Shown piece by piece: positions 51,309 through 59,173 of a DNA stretch of 64,000 bases. Under the pieces are notes generated by a model, which saw only the letters and a program-made list of their open reading frames with translations, ran no database searches and was not told where the DNA came from. Numbering within the stretch: the stretch's first letter is position 1; each line of letters opens with the position of its first letter. Location: the NCBI GenBank assembly GCA_016187945.1, contig JACPIT010000005.1, forward strand, positions 372,001-436,000, written 5' to 3'. Made by a program: the position numbers and the translations under genes. The DNA comes from Opitutia bacterium. GTDB lineage: Bacteria; Verrucomicrobiota; Verrucomicrobiia; Opitutales; Opitutaceae.

Positions 51309-53291
51309 ATGAAGTTCCCTGCCCTGCTCCTCGCCGCCTGCGCGGCGCTGTTTTTCCTCGCACCCGCCTCGCGCGCCGCCGAACTGCCCGGCGGACGCCG
51401 CGCGCTGAACCTCGAACTCGACGGCCGCTGGATCGGCAACGCCGTTTCCTTCAGCCCCTATCGCGACGGCCAGCGCCCGGAGGAAGTCGCGCCGAGCGAT
51501 GCCGAGATCCTCGCCGACCTCCGTCTCGTTTCGCGTTACTGGAATCTGATTCGCACCTATGACAGCAGCGACGTGACCGCGCGCACGCTGCGGCTCATCC
51601 GCGAAAATCGCCTGCCCTTGCGCGTGATGATCGGCGCGTGGGTCTCCGCCGAGCCGAAAGGGCGTGAGCAAAACCGCAGTGAACTCGCGAACATCGTGCG
51701 GCTGGCGAACGAGTTTCCCGACATCGTGATCGCCGCCGCCGTCGGCAACGAGGCTTGCGTGTGGTGGTCGGGCCATCGCGTCGATCCGGCGCTGCTCGTC
51801 GGCTGGATTCGCCAGGTGCGCGCCGCGATCAAGCAGCCGGTGACGAGCGCCGACGACTACAACTTCTGGAACAAGGACGAGTCGCGCGCCGTCGCGGCCG
51901 AGTTGGATTTCATCGTGCTGCACGGTTACGCGCTCTGGAACGGCCGACCGCTCTCCGAGGGCATCTCGTGGCTCGAGCAGCAATACGACGCCGCGACGCG
52001 CTTCCACCCCGGCATCCCGATCGTCATCGGCGAAACCGGTTGGACGACGAGCCGCGACCCGTCGCGCACGAAGGTCGGCGAGGAAGGCTACATGATGAAA
52101 GCCGAGGTGTCCGTCGCGGCGCAGGAAGACTATCTTCGCCAGCACTTCCGCTGGGTGCGCGCGCGGCGCGTGCCGACATTCCTCTTCGAGGCCTTCGACG
52201 AAAACTGGAAGGGCGGCGGCGTAGCGGTCGCGCCGCACGCTTCCGAGAAACACTGGGGCGTGTTCGATGCGCAGCGTCGGCCGAAGCCGTCGTTCGAGGC
52301 GATCATCCGCGAATTTTATCCGGAGGAGGCGAAACTCGCCGGCGGCCCGCGCCCGCTGAACCTCGACCTCGACGGCCGCTGGATCGGCAACGGCATTTCG
52401 TTCAGCCCGTATCGCAACGGCCAGGCGCCTTACGGCAAGGAACCGACCGACGACGAAATCCTCGCCGACCTGCGCCTCGTCGCGCGCTATTGGAATTTCA
52501 TTCGCATGTATGAGGCGACGAGCGTCACCGAGCGCACCGTGCGCCTCATCCACGAGCACCAACTCCCGCTGCGCGCGATCGTCGGCGCGTGGGTCGTGAC
52601 GAACGACACGCCGGAGCACCAGCAGCGCAACCGCGACGAACTCGCGCTCGTCACTCGCGTGGCCAACGCCTACCCCGACGTCGTGCTCGCCGTCGCCGTT
52701 GGCAACGAAGCGTGCGTCTCCTGGTCGTGGCACCGCACCGATCCCGCCGACGTCGCCCGCTGGGCGCGCGAAGTGCGCGCGGCCATCAAGCAGCCCGTCA
52801 CCGTGGCCGACGACTACAACTTCTGGAACAAGCCCGAGTCGCAGGCCGTCGCCGCCGAACTCGATTTCATCATCCTGCACGGCTACGCGCTCTGGAACAG
52901 CCGCCCGCTCTCCGAGTGCATGTCGTGGCTGGAACAGCAATACGACGCCACCGTGCGCCACCACCCGGGCAAGCCCGTCATCATCGGCGAAACCGGTTGG
53001 GCCACGAGCTTCGATCCGACGCGCAACAAACCCGGCGAGGAGGGCGCGCTGATGAAGGCAGAAGTCTCCGTCGCCGCGCAGGAGCACTACCTGCGCGAGC
53101 ACTACCGCTGGGTCGCGGCGAAACGCATCCCGACGATTCTTTTCGAGGCCTTCGACGAAAACTGGAAAGGCGGCGGCGAGAAGACGCCGGCTCACGTCGT
53201 CGAGAAACACTGGGGCGTGTTCGACACGCAGCGGCGCCCGAAATCCTCGTTTGCGGCGATCGTCCGCGAGTTCTATTCTGCGCAACCATGA
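51309..53291 (+). CDS. Exported protein with two tandem GH17 domains
   Basis: A 660-residue exported protein with a signal peptide (MKFPALLLAACAALFFLAPA) and two complete, similar GH17 beta-1,3-glucanase domains (about 30-335 and 345-655). Each has acid/base VGNEAC (Glu148 and Glu467) and nucleophile IGETGW (Glu242 and Glu561), as well as DDYNFWNK, LDFI(V/I)LHGYALWN and FEAFDENWKGGG repeats. The two halves are much closer to each other than to typical GH17 proteins, indicating internal duplication. ATG 51309 starts the signal peptide. The gene overlaps the GH89 gene by 4 bp (ATGA). It probably acts on beta-1,3-glucan as hydrolase or transglucosylase. Confidence 0.92.
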   Translation: MKFPALLLAACAALFFLAPASRAAELPGGRRALNLELDGRWIGNAVSFSPYRDGQRPEEVAPSDAEILADLRLVSRYWNLIRTYDSSDVTARTLRLIRENRLPLRVMIGAWVSAEPKGREQNRSELANIVRLANEFPDIVIAAAVGNEACVWWSGHRVDPALLVGWIRQVRAAIKQPVTSADDYNFWNKDESRAVAAELDFIVLHGYALWNGRPLSEGISWLEQQYDAATRFHPGIPIVIGETGWTTSRDPSRTKVGEEGYMMKAEVSVAAQEDYLRQHFRWVRARRVPTFLFEAFDENWKGGGVAVAPHASEKHWGVFDAQRRPKPSFEAIIREFYPEEAKLAGGPRPLNLDLDGRWIGNGISFSPYRNGQAPYGKEPTDDEILADLRLVARYWNFIRMYEATSVTERTVRLIHEHQLPLRAIVGAWVVTNDTPEHQQRNRDELALVTRVANAYPDVVLAVAVGNEACVSWSWHRTDPADVARWAREVRAAIKQPVTVADDYNFWNKPESQAVAAELDFIILHGYALWNSRPLSECMSWLEQQYDATVRHHPGKPVIIGETGWATSFDPTRNKPGEEGALMKAEVSVAAQEHYLREHYRWVAAKRIPTILFEAFDENWKGGGEKTPAHVVEKHWGVFDTQRRPKSSFAAIVREFYSAQP

Positions 53292-55558
53292 CGTGGTCTG
53301 TGTTGCGTTTTCCAGCGGCCAGGAGCGTGTGCGCGTTCTTGGCCGCGGTCGTTTTCGGCCCCGGCGTGCTGCGCGCCGACTCGCTCGACGCCGCCCGCGC
53401 TCTCGTGCAACGCGTGCTGCCGCAGCACGCCGCGCAGATCACGCTCGAGCCGCTCGACCACGCCGCCGGCGCGCCGGACGCGTTTGAAGTCGAGACGCGC
53501 GACGGCCGCCTCGTCTTGCGCGGCCACAATGGCGTCACCATCGGCTCCGCGCTGAACTGGTATCTGCGCAACGTCGCGCACGCGCAGCTCTCGTGGTGCG
53601 GCGACAACCTCGCGCTTCCGGAAAAGTTGCCCGCCGTGCCGGAGAAAGTGCGCGTCACCTCGCCTTACGCGCAGCGCGTCTACCTGAATTACTGCACGTT
53701 TAACTACACCGGCGCCTGGTGGGACCGCGCGCGCTGGGAGCGCGAGATCGACTGGATGGCGCTGAACGGCATCACGACTCCGCTCGCGATCACCGGCCAG
53801 GAAGCGGTGTGGCAGGCGACGTTGCGGCGCTTCGGCATGAGCGACGACGAGATCCGCGCGTTCTTCGTCGGCCCGGCGTTCTTCGCGTGGCAGTGGATGA
53901 CGAACATCGAGGCGTGGGGCGGGCCGCTCCCGCAGTCGTGGATCGATTCGCACCTCGAGCTCGGCCAGTGGATCGTCCGCCGCGAACGCGAGCTCGGCAT
54001 GACGCCGATCCTCCAGGGCTTCACCGGCTGCGTGCCCGTGGCGCTGGCGAAAAAATTTCCCGAGGCGCGCATCGCGCAGAAAAAGGTTTGGTGCGAAATC
54101 CCGCCCGGCCCCGCGCAAATCGATCCGGCCGACCCGCTCTTCGTGAAAATGGGCCGCGTCTTTCTCGCCGAGCAGCAAAAGCTCTTCGGCGGCGATCACC
54201 TCTACGCCGCCGATCCGTTCCACGAGGGCGAGCCGCCGCAGGAGGGCGCGCAATACCTCCACGACGTCGGCGCGACGATTTTCAAGCTCACGACCGAGTT
54301 CGACCCACAGGCGACGATCGTCATGCAAGGCTGGTCGATCCGCGAAGGCATCGTGCGCGGCATCCCGGCCGATCGCCTGCTCGTGCTCGATCTCACCGGC
54401 CAGAAATGGCGCGAAACGAAATCGTTTTGGGACCGCCCGTGGGTCGCCGGCATCATCCAGAACTACGGCGGCCGCCACAGCCTCGGCGGCAACTTGCCGC
54501 AACTCGCCTCGACCGCGCCTTCGCTGCTCGGCACCGCGGAGGGCAAGCACCTCGTCGGCATCGGCCTCTTCCCGGAAGCGATCGAGCACAACCCGCTGCT
54601 CTTCGATCTCGCGGCGGATCTCGCGTGGCACACGCGCACGCCCGACTTGCCCGCGTGGGTCGAGCGCTATGTGCACGCGCGTTACGGCAAGAACAACGCC
54701 GCCGCGCAACGCGCCTGGGCCACGCTGCGCGACAGCGTCTACACGCAGAAGAGTCCCGAACCGCCGATGGAATCGCCGCTGCAAGCGCGCCCGGCGCTCG
54801 AACTGAAGCAGGCCTCGCCGTGGGGCTCGTTCGAGCGCGACTACGACGTCACCGCGCCGTGGCGCGCGTGGAGCGATTTGCTCGCGGCGTCCGCCGAACT
54901 CGGTGGCGTCGATCCGTTCCGCTACGACCTCGTCGATGTCGCGCGCCAGTCGCTCGCCGATTTGTCCGTGCCGCTGCACCGCGAAGTCGTCGCCGCGTGG
55001 CGTTCCGGCGATCGAGAAAAGTATGCGGCCGCGCGCGATCGCTTTCTCGAACTCGGCGCCGATCTCGACACGCTGCTGGCGACGCGGCGCGAGTTTCTGC
55101 TCGGCCCATGGCTCGCCGACGCGCGCGAATGGGGCACGACCGCCGCCGAGTCCGATCTCTACGAACGCAACGCGCGCCTGCTGATTACGGTCTGGGGCGG
55201 CGCGCCGGAGAACACCGCGCTCTTCGAATACTCGTGCCGGCAGTGGTCGGGCCTGATGCAGAATTTCTACCTCGAGCGCTGGCGGAAATACTTCGCGTGG
55301 CTCGAACAACAACCGGCCGGCTTCGACGACCACGCGCTGCCGCGCCGCGACGGCCGCGTGCTGCCGGCCGCGAACGATTTCTACCGCGACCTCGCGCGTT
55401 GGGAATACGCCTGGTGCGACGCGCACGAGCCGCACGCGACGCAGCCGAGTGGAGATTCGGTTGCGGTCGCGTGTGCGCTGTTCGAGAAATGGTCGGCCGC
55501 GCGCGAGCGGAGCTATGCGACTTTCGACTGGAACTCGCTAAAGTCGTCGTCGCCGTGA
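53288..55558 (+). CDS. GH89 alpha-N-acetylglucosaminidase (NAGLU-like), exported
   Basis: Releases terminal alpha-linked GlcNAc, the reaction of human NAGLU on heparan sulfate and of bacterial homologues on host glycans. The 756 residues include a signal peptide (cleavage near LRAD), the NAGLU N-domain, the (beta/alpha)8 domain with NYCTFNYTGAWWDR, WEREIDWMALNGIT and ADPFHEGEPP (acid/base Glu313), and GLFPEAIEHNP (nucleophile Glu430), then a helical C-terminal domain. ATG 53288 overlaps the GH17 stop. The gene is the transition between the beta-glucan and amino-sugar sets on one transcript. Confidence 0.95.
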   Translation: MTWSVLRFPAARSVCAFLAAVVFGPGVLRADSLDAARALVQRVLPQHAAQITLEPLDHAAGAPDAFEVETRDGRLVLRGHNGVTIGSALNWYLRNVAHAQLSWCGDNLALPEKLPAVPEKVRVTSPYAQRVYLNYCTFNYTGAWWDRARWEREIDWMALNGITTPLAITGQEAVWQATLRRFGMSDDEIRAFFVGPAFFAWQWMTNIEAWGGPLPQSWIDSHLELGQWIVRRERELGMTPILQGFTGCVPVALAKKFPEARIAQKKVWCEIPPGPAQIDPADPLFVKMGRVFLAEQQKLFGGDHLYAADPFHEGEPPQEGAQYLHDVGATIFKLTTEFDPQATIVMQGWSIREGIVRGIPADRLLVLDLTGQKWRETKSFWDRPWVAGIIQNYGGRHSLGGNLPQLASTAPSLLGTAEGKHLVGIGLFPEAIEHNPLLFDLAADLAWHTRTPDLPAWVERYVHARYGKNNAAAQRAWATLRDSVYTQKSPEPPMESPLQARPALELKQASPWGSFERDYDVTAPWRAWSDLLAASAELGGVDPFRYDLVDVARQSLADLSVPLHREVVAAWRSGDREKYAAARDRFLELGADLDTLLATRREFLLGPWLADAREWGTTAAESDLYERNARLLITVWGGAPENTALFEYSCRQWSGLMQNFYLERWRKYFAWLEQQPAGFDDHALPRRDGRVLPAANDFYRDLARWEYAWCDAHEPHATQPSGDSVAVACALFEKWSAARERSYATFDWNSLKSSSP

Positions 55559-55580
55559 AGACCTTGTGTTTCGGTGGCTT

Positions 55581-55658
55581 GTTATTGCGAGGAGCGAAGC
55601 GACGAAGCAATCCAACGAGATGGATCGCCACGCCCGACTGCGTCGGGCTCGCGATGAC
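55581..55658. repeat. Dispersed repeat, 'GTTATTGCGAGG...GCGATGAC' family, inverted copy
   Basis: A 78-bp element that reads GTTATTGCGAGGAGCGAAGC at the left and GTCGGGCTCGCGATGAC at the right, i.e. the inverse of the copies at 17421 and 43111. It lies between the GH89 and GH20 genes. Confidence 0.88.
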
Positions 55659-55687
55659 AGTTAAAAGGTGATGCCCTGACGTCCGAA

Positions 55688-57877
55688 ATGAAACTTTCCG
55701 CTCGGTTATTCATGAGCGCTTGCGCCGCCTCTCTCGGAATTTCGTTCGCCTCCGCTGCGCCCGCGCTGATGCCGTGGCCGGCACACGTCGAGTGGCACGA
55801 GGGTGAGCTGCCGATCGCCGCGGAGTTTCGCGTGCGCATCGCCGGCCATGACGATGCGCGGTTGCGCGCCGGCATCGGGCGCGCACTCGACCGGCTCGAG
55901 AAACGCACCGAGCTGAACTTCGGGCCGCGCTATGCGACCGAAGGCGGCACGCTTGTCGTGACGTGCGCCGCGGCCGGCTCGGCGATTCCGCGGCTCGGCG
56001 ACGACGAATCCTACACGCTCGAAGTCCGCAGCGGCAGCGCCGAGTTGCGCTCGCCGAATGTCGTGGGTGCGCTGCGTGGACTGGAGACGTTTTTGCAGTT
56101 GGTGGAGGCGCGGTTCGACGTAGCGCAGGCGTCTCGCCTGCCTGCTTTCGCGGCGGGGTGCGTCGTGATCCGCGACGCGCCGCGTTTCCCGTGGCGCGGA
56201 CTGATGATCGACGTCGCGCGGCACTTTCAGCCGCCGGAAGTGCTGCACCGCAATCTCGACGCCATGGCGGCGGTGAAACTCAACGTTCTCCACCTCCACC
56301 TGACCGACGACCAGGGCTTCCGCATCGAGAGCAAGCGGCACCCCGAGTTACCTGCGGTGAGCGCAGACGGCGCGTCGATTGGCGCGAGCGAGGAGGCTCG
56401 CGACCTCCGGGCGCGGGCAAACCCGTCCGCGGAGCGGCCGGGCCACCATTCGGGCGACGTGCTCACGCAGGAGCAGATCAAGGCGCTGATCGCCGCGGCG
56501 GCCGAACGCGGCATCCGCGTCGTGCCGGAGTTCGACGTGCCGGGTCACACGACCGCGTGGCTCGCGTCGCACCCGGAGATCGCGAGCGCGCCGGGGCCGC
56601 ATGCGGTCGCGCGGCGCTGGGGTGTGCTCGACGACGTGATGGACCCGACGCTCCCGGAGACGCACGCGCTGCTCGAATCGTTTTTCGGCGAGATGGCGGC
56701 GCTGTTTCCCGACGAGTTTTTCCACATCGGCGGCGACGAGAACAACGGCAAGCAGTGGAACGCGAGCGCGCGGATTGCGGCCTTCAAGCGTGAGCGCGGC
56801 CTCGCCACGAACGAGGCGCTGCACGCCTGGTTCAACCAACAGTTGGCGGTGCTGCTCGCGCAGCACGGCAAGCGGCTCGTCGGCTGGGACGAGGTGCTTC
56901 ACCCGGATTTGCCGCGGAGCGCCGTCGTGCATTCCTGGCGCGGCCCGGAGTCGCTCGCGCGCGCGGCGCAGGAGGGCTTCGCCGGAATTTTGTCCGCGGG
57001 CTACTATCTCGACCTGCACTATCCGGCGGCCGATCACTACGCGGCGGACCCGCTGCCGGAAGGACGGGCGGCGACTCCGCTCGCCGCCGAGCGCGACGGC
57101 GCGGAGCGGAGTCCGCGCCCTACCCTCACGCCGGAGCAGGCCGCGCGCGTGCTCGGGGGTGAAGCGGCGATGTGGACCGAGTGGGCGGACGCGCAGAATT
57201 TCGACTTTCGCGTCTGGCCGCGGGCGGTCGCGGTGGCCGAGCGACTCTGGTCGCCGCGCGAGGTGCGCGATGTCGCCGACATGTATCGCCGGCTGGCGCG
57301 GGTGGACGAACTGCTGGTCGAGACCGGCGTGCAGCATCGCGCGTGGCCGCGGTTCGAGGGATTTTCCGCGGAGGACGCGACGGCTTTGCGCGTGCTGGCG
57401 TCGGCGGTCGAGCCGGTGAAGCGCTATCGGCGTCCGCAGATTCAAAAGGGCGGCGCGGATTTTCCGCTGAACGAACTCGCCGACTGGGCGCATTCGGAGA
57501 GCCGGCCGGCGCGGGAGTTCGCCGAGCGGTTGGACCGCTGGGGCGAGTTACCCGCCGCGGAGAAACGCGCCGCGCTCGACGGAGTCTTGGCGCCGCTCGC
57601 AGCGTGGCGCGCGGCGGCGACACAAGTGGCGGCAATGCCGGCGCCAACGGAGTTCGCGGCGGGTCGAAACGAGACGGCGCGGCGATTGGTGACGCTCTGC
57701 GAGACCGCCGGGAAGGCGTTGCGTGCAGTCGCGAACGACGGACGATTCGCGGCGGAAGAAGCCGCTCAAGCGCGCGAGTTGTTAAAGCGAGCCGCGCAGC
57801 CGACGGCGGCCGCGGTGGAGTTTCCGTTTTTGCCGGCGTTGGAGCGGCTGGTCGCGGCGGCGGAGGTGGCACGATGA
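55688..57877 (+). CDS. GH20 beta-N-acetylhexosaminidase, exported
   Basis: Removes terminal beta-linked GlcNAc or GalNAc by substrate-assisted catalysis. The 729 residues have a signal peptide (cleavage near FASA), an N-terminal GH20b-type domain, then RFPWRGLMIDVARHF, HLHLTDDQGFRIESK, PEFDVPGHTTAWLASHPEI, the catalytic pair in HIGGDENNGK (Asp350-Glu351) and EAAMWTEWADA. It is overlapped by 4 bp by the NagX-like gene downstream. Three palindromic repeat segments lie in frame (56120, 56399 and 57073 regions), each encoding residues that interrupt otherwise conserved family spacing. Confidence 0.94.
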   Translation: MKLSARLFMSACAASLGISFASAAPALMPWPAHVEWHEGELPIAAEFRVRIAGHDDARLRAGIGRALDRLEKRTELNFGPRYATEGGTLVVTCAAAGSAIPRLGDDESYTLEVRSGSAELRSPNVVGALRGLETFLQLVEARFDVAQASRLPAFAAGCVVIRDAPRFPWRGLMIDVARHFQPPEVLHRNLDAMAAVKLNVLHLHLTDDQGFRIESKRHPELPAVSADGASIGASEEARDLRARANPSAERPGHHSGDVLTQEQIKALIAAAAERGIRVVPEFDVPGHTTAWLASHPEIASAPGPHAVARRWGVLDDVMDPTLPETHALLESFFGEMAALFPDEFFHIGGDENNGKQWNASARIAAFKRERGLATNEALHAWFNQQLAVLLAQHGKRLVGWDEVLHPDLPRSAVVHSWRGPESLARAAQEGFAGILSAGYYLDLHYPAADHYAADPLPEGRAATPLAAERDGAERSPRPTLTPEQAARVLGGEAAMWTEWADAQNFDFRVWPRAVAVAERLWSPREVRDVADMYRRLARVDELLVETGVQHRAWPRFEGFSAEDATALRVLASAVEPVKRYRRPQIQKGGADFPLNELADWAHSESRPAREFAERLDRWGELPAAEKRAALDGVLAPLAAWRAAATQVAAMPAPTEFAAGRNETARRLVTLCETAGKALRAVANDGRFAAEEAAQARELLKRAAQPTAAAVEFPFLPALERLVAAAEVAR
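56120..56141. repeat. REP-like element in GH20 coding sequence (first)
   Basis: GTAG followed by the palindrome GCAGGCG-tct-CGCCTGC, translated as VAQASRLPA just before the VVIRDAPRFPWRG segment. Confidence 0.8.
56399..56450. repeat. REP-like element in GH20 coding sequence (second)
   Basis: CGCGACCTCCGGGCGCGGG (56399-56417) is identical, inverted, to 12310-12328 inside the amylase-esterase gene. The segment is translated as RDLRARANPSAERPGHHSGD, a stretch not expected between the DDQGFRIES and QIKALIAAAAERG segments of GH20. Confidence 0.8.
57073..57124. repeat. REP-like element in GH20 coding sequence (third)
   Basis: The arms GACTCCGCTC and GAGCGGAGTC are perfect over 10 bp and are followed by GCGCCCTACC, the inverse of a GGTAGGGCGC tip. 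It is translated as about 20 residues (RAATPLAAERDGAERSPRP) before LTPEQAARVLGGEAAMW. Confidence 0.8.
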
Positions 57878-58992
57878 GCGCCCCGACGCCGATTCCGGCT
57901 CCGGCAAACCGCCTGCTCGCGCTCGATGCGCTGCGGGGGTTCGACATGTTCTGGATCGTCGGCGCCGACGCGATTGGCGGAGCGCTGCACCATCTCCGCG
58001 GCGGACCGGTGCTGCAGCTCGTGGCGGAGCAGATGGAGCATGTGGCGTGGGAGGGATTTCATTTCTACGATCTGATTTTTCCGCTGTTCGTGTTCATGGT
58101 CGGCGCGGCGATTCCGCTGTCGATCGACAAGCTTGTGGCGCAGGGCGGCCGCGCCGAGGCGTTGCGGCGGATCACGCGGCGGACGCTGTTGTTGTTCGCG
58201 GTCGGAATTTTCTACTACGGCGGGATCGCGCAGGAGCCGCGGCTGCTCGGTGTGTTGCAGCGCATCGCGCTCTGCTACGGCGCGACGAGCGTTCTGTATC
58301 TGTGGCTGCGGCCGCGTGGGCTCGCGGCGGTGGGCGTGGCGTTGTTGGTCGGCTATTGGGCGCTGCTGAGGTTCGTGCCGGTGCCGGGCTTTGGCGCGGG
58401 CGATTTTCGCGAGGGGCACAATCTGACGAACTGGATCGATGCGCGCTGGCTGCCGCTGCGGAAGTGGAGCGGCGATCACGACCCCGAGGGATTGCTGAGC
58501 ACGCTGCCGGCGATCACATCGTGCCTGCTCGGTGTGTTCGCGAGCAAGTGGATCACGAATGCCGCGCGCAGTGCGCGGGTGCGCGTGATCGGGCTCGCGG
58601 CGGCGGGCGTCGCGCTGATCGCGCTCGGCTGGATGTGGGGCGTGCAATTTCCGGTGATCAAGAATCTGTGGACGTCGTCCTTCGTGCTCGTGGCGGGCGG
58701 TTGGAGTTTGCTGCTGCTCGCGGCGTTTTATCAGGTGATCGACGTGTGGCGCGTGCAGCGGTGGGCGCGGCCGTTCATGTGGGTGGGGGCGAATTCGCTG
58801 CTGATTTATCTCGTGAGCAACGTGGTCGATTTCGCGAAGCTCTCGGAGCGATTCGCGGGCGGCGCGGTCGCGGCGTGGCTCGACGCGCAGTGGGCCGGGC
58901 TCGGCGGGCTGGTGCTGGCGCTCGTGGGCGCGGGCTTGGCGGTGGGTTTCTGCGGCTGGCTGTATCGGCGCGGAATTTTTCTGCGGATTTGA
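57874..58992 (+). CDS. NagX/HGSNAT-like membrane protein (DUF5009-type)
   Basis: A 372-residue integral membrane protein with about 10 helices. The start RLLALDALRGFDMFWIVGAD, EHVAWEGFHFYDLIFPLFVF and GASIPLS-like segment (GAAIPLSIDKLV) are typical of the family that includes NagX of bacterial GlcNAc pathways and human HGSNAT, a heparan-sulfate glucosaminide acetyltransferase. Its neighbours are GH89 and GH20, so a role in amino-sugar processing or transport at the inner membrane is likely. ATG 57874 overlaps the GH20 stop by 4 bp. The activity of the bacterial family is not settled. Confidence 0.9.
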   Translation: MSAPTPIPAPANRLLALDALRGFDMFWIVGADAIGGALHHLRGGPVLQLVAEQMEHVAWEGFHFYDLIFPLFVFMVGAAIPLSIDKLVAQGGRAEALRRITRRTLLLFAVGIFYYGGIAQEPRLLGVLQRIALCYGATSVLYLWLRPRGLAAVGVALLVGYWALLRFVPVPGFGAGDFREGHNLTNWIDARWLPLRKWSGDHDPEGLLSTLPAITSCLLGVFASKWITNAARSARVRVIGLAAAGVALIALGWMWGVQFPVIKNLWTSSFVLVAGGWSLLLLAAFYQVIDVWRVQRWARPFMWVGANSLLIYLVSNVVDFAKLSERFAGGAVAAWLDAQWAGLGGLVLALVGAGLAVGFCGWLYRRGIFLRI

Positions 58993-58995
58993 GGG

Positions 58996-59087
58996 GTGGA
59001 GCGGCTCCAGCCGACCGAGTGGCGGCGGTGTTCGCAGGTTCGGTTGGCGCGCGGGAATCTAGCTGGGCCGGCTGAAGCCGGCCCTAC
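58996..59087. repeat. REPIN-like palindrome after NagX-like gene
   Basis: GTGGAGCGGCTCCAGCCGACCG at the left and GGGCCGGCTGAAGCCGGCCCTAC at the right are two different palindromic halves. It begins 3 bp after the stop codon and fills most of the gap before the SSS gene. Confidence 0.75.
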
Positions 59088-59173
59088 GCCGAAGGGCGGC
59101 GCGGGCTTGACCGGTCGGTCAGGGAGAACGGGCTCGCCAGCGCGCGGCGGTTTGCGCTGCATCGGCGCGCGGC

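Noticed and set aside
47766-53285. A 1839-residue open frame on the minus strand, opposite the large enzyme and the GH17 gene
   Set aside because: It runs across two unrelated genes with catalytic motifs on the plus strand. Its composition is Arg/Ala/Gly/Val/Glu-rich and low in complexity, as expected for a mirrored frame in very GC-rich DNA with third-position bias.
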